A stretch of DNA of 64,000 bases, taken from assembly GCA_038501625.1 (NCBI GenBank), contig JAZAYU010001041.1, positions 1 through 64,000 of the forward strand, given 5' to 3'. Source of the stretch: Corbicula japonica (Eukaryota > Mollusca > Bivalvia > Venerida > Cyrenidae). Below are positions 24,501-36,500 of this stretch, piece after piece; within the stretch, counting starts at the first letter, position 1; every line of letters begins with the position of its first letter. The notes beneath the pieces were generated by a model. The model worked only from the letters and a program-made list of their open reading frames with translations. It was not told where the DNA came from and did not search any database. The position numbers and the translations under genes are program-made.

Positions 24501-27500
24501 TCTTTCAGAATTGCTTCAAAGTTAAACAATAAATGAAGACATTACATTACCTGTGGTAAAAGAGCAACAAATCTTGGTGGACTGTTCTTGCCAGGAATAT
24601 ATTTACATATGGGAACCACATCTCGGTCTTTACATTTCTTCAACAAAGCTGTGAACAATGTTGTGCTGCCAGTTATTGACTGCAAGAAAAATTTTAGTCT
24701 GTTATTAACTGATAATTTGTCATTACAACTTTATAAGTTGCGTTTTACTTATCATGCAAGGAAATATGCTAAAGTTTAAACCCAATTACTTGAAGTGCCT
24801 GTGGTCTCCCCGACTTGAGTCACTGCCTGTAAAGTCAGCTGCATCTCAGCACCTAAAGTAACGTTGAACATGTGTAGTACCAATAATATCCTTGTGGTGT
24901 TTTTACTATTAAAAACATATCACTGTGAACCTATTCCAGCCTCTGGTACACATGTATCAGTATACAGTTATTTCATATGTGATTTGGGAACAGTTAATCT
25001 GTTGGCCCGAGGTGGAGGGGATAGCGTTTTGAACTGTTGCCCCGAGGCCGTAGGCCGAGGGCAACAGTTCAAAACGCTATCCCCGACACAGAGGGACAAC
25101 TGTTTGACTGTTCCCAGTTCACATATGAAATAACTGTTTTATTACCTGATCAATTCAATGGGGGAATCCCCTATGACTTTAGAGCGCGCAAGGGAAACTG
25201 TTGAAACTATTTACCAGTCAACAGTTTGCGCAACAAACCGCTTGCTTAAAGGGGGAATCCTCTATGACGTCAGAGCACGCGAGGGAAACAGTCTAAACTA
25301 TTGACCGGTCAACAGTTCGCGAACGTGGACCTTTTAAGAATTTCAGAAAACAGTAAGAAATACCAAATTAAATTGAAATAAGGTATCAGGTAATAATGAA
25401 AAATATTAATAAGATACCAGTTTTAATCAGAATGAATATACAGAATATCAGTTAAATTATAAAAAGTATGTAAAAGTGGAGCAAATCATCTTGTTTCGAG
25501 CCAATATTGTTGAACTGAACTGAAAACCTCCATATGAATGCGACTCTTGAGTTTCAGATTATTGCTCTTTAAAATAACTCTCAACAAGAGATGTTTGTAA
25601 AGCATTTATGACTCCCAAATGCCAATAGGATAGTTATCTGCTGTTATTTTATTGAAGGTCACTGTGACCTTGACCTTTGCCCTACTGACCCCAAAATCAA
25701 TAGGTGTCATCTACTTGTGATGACTAACCTCCCTACCAAATCTGAGAACTGTATGTCAAATCGTTGTCTAGTTATTGATAGGACAAGGTTGGTTACAGAC
25801 GGACCGACTGACATGTGCAAAGCAATATATCCCCGCTTCTTCCAAGGGGGCATAATTATTGAGGTGAACACTTGTCTGAATTTCGGTTGAAATCCACTGA
25901 GATGTTTGAAACATCAACTTCAAACAAGAGCCTGTGACTGACAGAAGACATCACACTAAGTACAGCCCCTCTGGGGTCAGAGCCATTATAACCCCCCCAC
26001 CAGACTTTTCCAAATCTACATTACATGTACTATACTAACCTTTTCATCTGGATAAATGAATGATGCTGGTTTCACTTTGTAGTAGATCTTCAACAAACTC
26101 TGTGGCTTGAAACCCATTAGATAGAGACCTAGTAATGAGGGAGAAGTAAAATAACAAATACTTCGAGTTACACATAAGCCCACCACAGAGCTCTCTACAC
26201 ACAACCAGTCTTAGTTCCATTTTATATCCTATTTCTAAGTTGATGTTACATAAATATGTGTAACAAGAGCTGTCAGAGGAGACAGCATGCTCGACTATTC
26301 GAATCATTTGAAACAAATGCAATTTGAAGATTAAAACAATAACAACTATGGCCATACATTCATGTGCAATCCGGAAAAATATTAACAAATGAATGGTAAG
26401 GGATCATTTCAAATAACAGAAATAATTCGTAAATGTACCATAAATATTAAACTGAATAGGGGAATAACTATGAAAATTTAATATTTCTGAATTTGTTAGA
26501 AAACTTGTTAGTAATTTTTTATTAGAGACATTTACTTTTAGTCAAATATCAATCACTTCAGTGATGTTACAGAAAAAGAACTGAAATAAAAATATAATGG
26601 AAGTTTGAAGTTGATACCTGAAGTAATTGCAAAGTTATCGATGAAGTGCACTTAAGTGAAAATATAAGTGAAACTAGAAATGTGTCCACGGGACACGGAT
26701 GCCCCACTATGCATCATTTTCAGACACTCAAGTGCAATGATGGGAATAATACGCGATACACCGCCCTGTCATGGTGAACATTTGTGTCAAGTTTTTTTTG
26801 AAATCCCTCCATTTATAATGAAGTTACAGCCCGGACAAGAAAATTCTATTTTTAGTAACAGTGACCTTGACCTTGGACCTTCAGGCTTGGGTATTGTGCG
26901 GACACACTGCCTTGTCATAGTGAACATTTGTGCAAAGTTATTTTGAAATCCCTCCATTCATAACAAAGTAACAGCCCGGACAAGAGAATTCTATTTTTAG
27001 TAACAGTGACCTTGACCTTTGACCTACAGGCATGGGTATGGTACGTGACACACCGCCCTGTCATGGTGAACATTTGTGTCAAGTTATTTTGAAATCCCTC
27101 CATTCATAACAAAGTTACAGCCTGGACAAGAGAATTCTATTTTTAGTAAGTGACCTTGACCTTGGATCTACAGGCATTGGTATTGTGCGGACACACCGCC
27201 TTGTCATGTTGAACATTTGTGCCAAGATATTTTGAAATCCCTCCATTCATAACAAAGTAACAGCCTAGACAAGAAAATTCTGTTTTTAGTAACAGTGACC
27301 TTGACCATTGACCTACAGGCTTGGGCATGTACGTGACACACCGTCTTGATATGGTGAACAATTATATCAAGTTATTTAAAAATCCAATAAGAAATAACAA
27401 AGTTACAGAGCGGACACGATTTTGCAAGAAAATTCTATTTTTAGTAACAGTGACCTTGACCTTGGACCTACAGGCATGGGTATTGTACGCGACACACCAC

Positions 27501-30500
27501 CTTGTCATGGTGAACATTTGTGCCAAGTTATTTTGAAATCCCTCCATTCATAACGAAGTTAAGGGCCAACTGTATATTTTGCTTAACACAAAATGTAAGT
27601 GAAAAAGGGGCATAATTTGAAAAATATTGGAAGGAGGGTTATGGGTCTTGTTGGTTATGATGAAGATTTTGATGGTGAAAATATATTTAAAGTTTCAAGG
27701 CAATATCTCAAGTAGTTTTAAAGTTAGGGGCAAAATGCATATTTTGCTTAACACAAAATATAAGAAAAAAAGGGGCATAACTTGAAATATATTGACAGCA
27801 GAGTTATGGGTCTTGTTGGTAATGATGTAGAATTTGATGGTGAATATATATTCCAAGTTTCAGGTTGATATCTCAAGTAGTTTATAAGTTATGGACCAAA
27901 GTGCATATTTTCCTTAACGCAAAATTTAAGTGAAAAAGGGGCATAACTTGAAAAATATTTGTAGCAGAGTTATGGGTGTTGTTGGTAATGATGTAGAATT
28001 TGATGGTGAATATATATTCCAAGTTTCAAGTTGATATCATAAGTAGTTTTCAAGTAATGGACCAAAGTGCATTTTTTGTTTAACGGACGCCGACGCCGAC
28101 ACCGGGGCGAGTAGGATAGCTCCCCTATTCTTCGAATAGTCGAGCTAAAAATCATTGCTAATTCTAACACAACTGCCAAGATTCCCAAATAATGTATTTA
28201 TGTAATGGTGATTAAATCTGTGATATATCATTGCTTTTCCTTTTCTGATGTCACACATCATTTTTTGACGGCATAAACAGCTTGACAAATGCATGCAGCA
28301 AAGTAGTACCGTTATTTTCATCGCTCTATAAAGCATATTTGTGTTAGAACTGAAATAATAAATAGCTTCTGGTAATATATCGCAGGATTTATCATGGGCC
28401 GTCCTTTAGATGAATAAATATACATCACCCAGGGCAACACCCCTTGTGATATATCCTTCCACATCTGAACTCTGTGATAAATCCTGCAATATTTCACCAG
28501 AACCTATTTTTTATTTCCTAAATTTCACAACAATTGTTGCTCATTATCAAACAACAAAGGAACAACGAAACATTTCTAACTGGTATTTTTTCTTTTTAAT
28601 GTCTTTGGCCAAAATGGTTATTTTCAAATTACATGTACATCCCTTTTACTTGAGAAAATATAACAAAAAGGCTATGTGAAATAAATAGCGTGATAATAAA
28701 ATGTATACGAAAAGATGTCAAAACATAAGTGTTTATTGGTTTTAGTTCAGTCTTTTAACTTTTCGTTTCAAACATACAATAAGTATGTGGTTCAACAAGG
28801 GTATGAAACTACATGTGTATTTGAGAATACACCCTATTCAGGTCATGTTTGCAAAAGAATATTCACATTGTTTCAGGTTGTTAACTACACTAGATGGCAC
28901 TGTTTATTCAGTAAATTCCTCACCTGAAGGATCGAATCTCTTGATTTGATCGACCTCCTCATTCTCAAAATAAATCTTCTTTCCACCATAGGTCTGACAT
29001 TTCTTTAAATCTTGGGGCATCAGAACTTCTCCAGTATCCTGGAAACAATAAAGGTCAAGGCCAGCCTTGTTACATCTTGTATATGATCAACTTTTAACCC
29101 TTTAAGTGCTGAATAGATGTTATCGGACTTGCTTTTCAAGTAGTTTAGTCCAGTCTTTTCATTACTCGTAGGGTTCTTTTACAGAAATATATTAATATGT
29201 TAACTAAATGCCGAACAGTGTAGACCTGTGTCAAATTGCAGTATGATCTGGATCTGTACCAATCGCAAATGTGACAAACTCTGTCTCAACACATAATATA
29301 CTACATTACTGTAATGAAATCAACCTTACTTTCATATTAATTCAGTACATTCATTGTTTAGGTATGCTAAACACTAAGCTACATGCTATTTTTCAACAAT
29401 TTATCCACTAACAGTGACGTATTATAATCCCCCAACAATTTCACTGTATCCATTAACAGCTGGCTGGACAGAGACAATCCCTAACTAAGTACTCAACACA
29501 GTCACTCAAGGTATAACCTTAGAAATCATGGTTTACAATGCAGGAGACTATCACTTCACATGTATGATTAAGGGAATCCAGAAATTCCTGCTGGGATGAT
29601 CTCATACCTGTCAAGCTTTTAACTGTTTAAATGGGAGATTGGCTTCCAATAATGCAGTTTAATTGTGGTATTTTCATTTTTTGTGGCCAAAGCAAGCACG
29701 TTTTTTGTCTGCCAATAAAAACGACCGATGCATAATCTGCCCATTGCCCTCTAACCAAATACCAAGTTTCAATAATCGAGTTTTATTATACTTCTTCAGA
29801 TATTCCAGGTTCCAGTTTTTGTGGACAGACTTAGCGTAAACCTAGAGTCTCCTCCAGCAAAACCAGCAAAGAACTTGTTTTTCAGTAAATCATACATTAT
29901 ACAAGTACATGTAGCTGGGTAATCTGTGGTTGTATGCAAAATGTACAGATGAGTACATGGATTGCTAATACATGAATTTCGTAAACATCCAAAGACAAAT
30001 GCAAGGTTATTTATTATCTGAAAAAAACAAACAACAACAACAAAAACACCTGAGAATGCATAATAATACTGAGAGTCCAAAGCTAAGGAATTATGGGAAA
30101 GCAAAGCAGTTAAACATGGTGTACCTTAAGGTAGGTCTTGGTATGGGTCTTCAACTCTTCATTGGTATCCTTATCCAACTTCACTGGACCTGGCTTGTAG
30201 CATGGCCGCACCAAATTGTAGCTGTGGAGATAACAGGTACATGCAATTAAACATGTAGTGATAAGTAAATACCTTCAAGTAATGCTTGTATTTTCATTGG
30301 TCTTCTGATCCAGTAGTTCTTGCTGTGGCCTGGGGCATGGTCTTATCAAATAATATCTGCCAACATAAGAGGCACATTAAAACACAAAAGCAAATTAATG
30401 AATGCATTTTAAATTAAAATGTAAGACATACTCTGGGACCAGCTTTTAACATGGCCATCCCAAAGCATATCTGTCATCCAACTCCTGCTCATATGTTAAC

Positions 30501-33500
30501 AGGCAACCAGATCTAGCTAGATGTTCAAGTAGTGTGCTGCTCTTCGTCGAAAGTTGCATTACATCCAGCCCGATACCGTTGACTTTGGGACATCAAAGTT
30601 TTTTGGTGCTGCTCGAATTCTGTGCAATTTAGCGAAGTTTACTACACTCCACTTTTGTTTCGCATCGTATTGGTTGCAGTTTCCAAGTATAGGTGAATCC
30701 AAATGACATTCACATTTCTCTGAACTGTTGTGATGAGTAGTTAGATGACATACACTAGAGCTTGCAAACCCAGATTCACTAGTGCACATACGCTTTGATT
30801 CTTAAGTAGCAGAGTTGCTGTCCATAATTATGAGGATGGCCTACTGGTCTTTTGGGTGTTGATTTGGGAAGCAGCAATGCTTTCCAGAAAGCTGGAATTG
30901 CCTGCTCGCTTGAGCTGTAGCATGGAACTTAGAGTATACAACAAAAGGATGTTTGCTTAACAATTATGGAGTAAAGTGCTTGATTAAGGTTAGCAGTTTC
31001 AATGTTTTACAATGGAATGTTCAAACAATCTTTCTTTCTTCTTTTTAATCTCATCTCTAAATATTTGTTCTCTCAGAAAAAAATTTTTTCCATCCGAAGA
31101 CTTAGCCAAAATATGGAACTTACACTCATCAAATCAGTTAAAAGATCTGATTGAAAATTATTATTGAAATACTTACACCCCAACACCAAGTTGTAGACCT
31201 TCACCAAGAGACAGCGAGATGTGACGATATGCCCTCTTTTTGTGGTCCTTTGACCTCACCCTAAAAGCAAAACAAACCACCGAATTCTCATGAAATATAA
31301 CTGGAAATTATAGAACAAGTACTACAACAATTGCAGCTCTGACAAAATGGGACTTAGGGCCCAAATATTCACCGACTGATTTATAAATCTTATGGGCTAA
31401 AGTTTTAAATGATAAATAAAACTACCCACTACTTTTGGGTATCAATGTTTTCAGATAAAAACTATTGTGGTTGTTCATAATGACATCTGTGGCATCAAAA
31501 CACTAAAGATGATGTTAAAAGATCTGATGTCATTGATTGTATTGTCACACATTCATGTGAAGTTATTTTTTATTTAAACTTTATTACATTAATTTTAGTT
31601 TTAGATTTACTCTATGAAATATTATTATTTCTTATCAATATATTGAGGAATATATGCGTTAACACTGCATGTGAATGGCTGTTTGAACAGACACATAGGC
31701 GACGTAGCGAACGATAGCATGCTTTTTCACAGCAACTCGTGGTAAAACATGCATGAACATCACAAGACAAATCATTGTGCATAGTCCAACAGTTTGTGTC
31801 ACCATGCCCTGAAACAAATATTTTTCAATGCAAAATGGAAACAGTCTGAGGATTGCGAAGTTCAAAAAGAGTTGAAAAATAAATGATGTGTTCAGGGTTG
31901 AAGGTTATAAAACTGAGTTTGGAAACCAGTCTCAAATCTCAAGTATCTGATTGGCTGAAATGGTGACCAGTCGCCATTTCAGCCAATCAGATGCTTGAGA
32001 TTTGAGACTGGTTTCCATGCTTGGGTACAGAGCTTACTACCTGGCTAGTAATTCATCCAGTTTCTCTGCAGGGTCAGCCAACTCTGTCACTTCATCATCA
32101 TCATTGAACAACAAATCCTGCAAGAAGAGATATGGGTTGCCACGGTAATAAACCTGCTACATGTAAAAAACATACACAGCTTTTGCCTTTTTTCAGTAGT
32201 GACCATTTACACAAGCCTTTCACCCTCATACATCTTTTTTTTTTAATCATGCATTTTTCCCCAAAATGATACTTTATTTTATCAACACAACAACTAAAAA
32301 TATTTCTTTTCTTTTTTTCCATTTTGGGTTAGGGGTAGAGAGTGCTGTAGACCCTTGTAGGCAGGACCCTGCTTTCTACCCCTTACCCATGGCCCAAACA
32401 AGGTACATTAAACCCATCACTGATATTCTGCTATACCTTACTTATTCATAGCCTGTCTGAATAATACCTCCCAAAAGTATAAATAACTGTGGTGGGGCAG
32501 GGCAGGAGACACAGAGAAAGACCTCCAACGCTGTTATACAAACATTTTCCATGTAAAAATTGGTTAATACTTTTGTAAAGTTTGGATGAGATCCCTAAAT
32601 TTTTGCAGTTATCCTCCAGAAATTAGAAATTTGAATAAAAAGACCTTAAAACCCGAAGTGTGACCTTGACATATAAGGTAAAGCAATGGTTCTTGGATGA
32701 CATATAAGGTAAAGCAATGGTTCTTGGATGAGTCGATCTGTCTCCTGGAGGTGAATATATTTTGCTGAAGTACCTTTATCAGTTGTTAAGTTATGACATG
32801 CAAACTAAATTCTAAGCATGTTTTGAACTTCAAACCTAAAGTTTGACCTTTTGACCTTTGAGGTAAGGCCATGATTCTTAAATGCCAAACTCCACCTTAT
32901 GGAAGTGATGAGAATGGACATTAGACACTATATGTACCCAAAAACTTGGGCTCACAAACACATTAAGAGTTAAAGAAAACATACTTTGTAGAACTTGGTG
33001 ACATCAAATGTTTCACCAGGAGCCTGTAGATGCATCAGTTCCAGGTCTATACCAGTCTCGTTCAAGTCACTTGCCTTTGTTTTAGCCTGACGCTGAAAAA
33101 CAATGATGGAATTCACCACCAAACTTTACTTCACAAATGTACTGCTGTGTCATGTACATTATGTTAAAAAGAACAGTTCTCCAAGAACATCATATTTCAT
33201 GACATGAAACCTTTTGGGACATGTTTACAACAAAATCTTAACATTCATTTCAGAAATAAATAAATGCAGTTCTGACATTACGTATCACAGTTTATAAAGC
33301 AAGAGGAAGCAACACAAGGTAATGTTTGACTCTAAACTTGACAGGTGTTCAATTGAACTTTGATTCATCAATGTAGACTTTGTCAGAATAACCAAAAGCT
33401 ACAATCAAAATGGGACATAATAGCTTACCTGTAACTGTGCGTTTCCTGCATGAGGGTTGTCATTACACGTAAACAGCAAAATCCTCTTGGAGTTCACCTT

Positions 33501-36500
33501 CTGGGTACTGTTACACATATAACACACATATTTAAACATTAGTTGTAGTAAATCAGATTATGTGACTGGTTGTATGTCAAATAGTTAATTTTTAATATGT
33601 TTCACAAATGCATGGAACATGTAGCTTGTAAATACAAATTGTTTACGTTCTAAAAAGAAACCCAAACTTAAAACCCCTAGCTGAGTATAGGACAATCTAT
33701 AAACTGCTTTATAAACATGTACATTATCATGGAAAACGGTGCCCAAGGTAATAAAACTGAGCATGGGAACCAGTCGCCATTTCAGCCAATCAGATGCTTG
33801 AGTTTTGACACTGGTTTCCAATTTCAGCTTTATAACCTTTAGCCAGGAGATTAAATTGAACAACTCCATTTATTGGGATTTTCAATTCCATGTGTGTTAA
33901 ATCTTTAAGATTTCTCAACGTGTGAAGGTATTAACTTTAATCGGACTGCACTGAGAAAAAGAAGTTATTTTGTGAAGGGTGTTTGAAATTTGAAAAGACA
34001 TCTTTCCAAAAGAACATATTGAGAACATAATGTGAACAATATAAAAGTTTTAAGAAAGACAATTGTAAAAATGATAATTAAGGTTCTTGAAATTATATTA
34101 AGGCATTGTTACCTGTTAGCAAACATGTTCTGACATGTCCAGAGAGCTTCACTGAGAGAGTAGGCTTGGCTGTGTCCAAAATCTACTGTAAATGTCTCGA
34201 AGTTCTCTGTAAACAAGACAGATCTGGGCTAAAGGTTATAAAACTGAGACATGAAACTAGTCTCAAATCTCAAGCATCTGATTGGCTGAAATGGAGACTG
34301 GTGGCCATTTAAGCCAATCAGATGCTTGAGATTTGAGACTTGTTTCCATGCTCAGTTTTATATCGTTGGGTAATGGTCAACTTGTACAACTATTATGGAA
34401 TAATTTAACTCTTTGCTCTATGAGATAAGGCTTATATTCCAAGTGCAACCAGTGTACATCGAGATCAGTCAGTATATCTGTGCAGCCTGACCATTATCTA
34501 CACTGATCACTTTATGATTCACAAGCTTTAACAAAATCATTGATCTACACTGGTCGCAATCATGGCTGTACCCCAATTATTGGAATGAAGGGTTAATTAA
34601 TCTTAGCACTTACTTTCACACATTTTCTCCAGTTCAAGAATTCCCGGAGCTCCAGGCTGATCCAGCTCCTAACACAATACAAATAAAATGGCATAAAATC
34701 TGAAATTGCATTAATGCAATTTATCATGTTCACCATATTGCACTGCCTCAAGTGGAGAAAATAATTATCTACTTAAGTAGTGAACATGCAAACAATCCTC
34801 AATCCTTAATGTGACTTATCATGCATACATCATTGCAATGCCTACGGTAACAAAAACTCTTATGTTGACTAGTTTCATTTCACAAATCTTTAATCAAAAC
34901 AAAATTCAACTTCATTGTAGTCCTTCTTTTCATTTGTTTTCAAATTAATCTGGAAGGAAATGACAAAACAAACCAGTACCCACAAGAAAACAGTTGGTGA
35001 CAATTTCTGTCGTCTTATTATTTTTATCTGACAACAGCTATGCAACAAACAAACATCCAGCAGATAACTCTTCAGAACTCTCCAAATGCCAATACTTGTA
35101 TACTTGTTACATTAAATACAAGTACTGCACCTTGAACAAAATGTCAACATCAATCCAAGACTATGCAAATATTTCTTTTAGAAGACGGGTGGGCTACTAT
35201 AGGCATTATTTCTGTCACCAACAGGCTTGTGGGTAGCATAATGACCTTCCCTTTATAACAGAACTCTAGATGTGGAGGAAAACTTTTAAACCCACAGCTA
35301 TGACAGACATGTAACATACCTCTTAACTACCAGGCCATAGAAGACCAAGGTCCAGGATCATAAAATTAAATTAAAAGACCGGCTCACAACTCAAGCATGT
35401 GATTGGTCACATGGCAACCAGTAGCCATTTCAGCCAATCAGATGCTTGAGATTTGAGACTGGTCTCCAATCTCAGTTCTATGATCTTGGGCCTAGGACCT
35501 TACCTGATATATGTAGATGTGCTTAAACTCATTTGGATTCTTGGACTTTTCCTGCAATGAAAACAATGTTCTCCTGTAGATCACACTTACTTTTATTAGA
35601 TAATTGACATATAAAGGCAGTTCCAATTGTATACTGAAAAGAGGTGTGCATTTATCTTGCACTACTTCTTACTGACTAAGAACTAAGAACATAACTTTTT
35701 ACGATGGTTTAATAATCACTTATGTGAGACAACTTGCTATCTATAGTTCTGAGAAGGGAGACAACCTGTGATATTTGATAATATGAGGGCAGAAAAGATG
35801 TCCTATTTAAAAAACAAAACAAACAGAAGTGCTATCATAAATCAAGTTAGGAAAATACGTATCTTAATATTTAGTTAATTTTGATATTGAGACGGCAGAA
35901 GTTCCTAATAGTCAACTCCTTATTGAGAGTGAGCTAGAAAATGAATTGTCGTGCAAAATAAACGTCAACAGTGTTCCAGTAATTTTTCACCTTTTAGTGA
36001 ATAGAGACCTTAGAATTATGAAAATATTATTCAAATGCCCAGTATTGTGAATATCATAGTTTACTTAAAAGTTGCATGAACTGTATTTGATGGTTACGGT
36101 GGCATAGTCTTACATGCCCAAACAAAAGAACATCAAACTTTTATGCATCATAGCAGTGATTCAAATCAAGGTACAACACAGATTCTTTTGAAAATAAAAG
36201 AAATCCTACTGTTCCAAAGAAGACGACACCAATCAAGTCCTTGTCGCTGCTAATGATCTTGTTCTGTAGGGTAGTTTTGCAGCACTGAAATTAAGCAAGC
36301 ACAGAATATTTTTCTTTATATAATTGCAAGACCATAACATGATATGGCTTATGGCCTATGCAACCAGTGTACACTTTGATCAGCCTGTCAAATTGAGGAG
36401 TCTGATCTGGGGTTCTTAGACTGAATGTTCATCACATGTAGATTTACACTGATAAACATTTAGTTTTAGCATTCTTAATGCAACAAGAAATAGAGGATAT

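Noticed and set aside
26915..27547. Several short frames with similar sequence
   Set aside because: They come from the roughly 150-bp repeats in element C.
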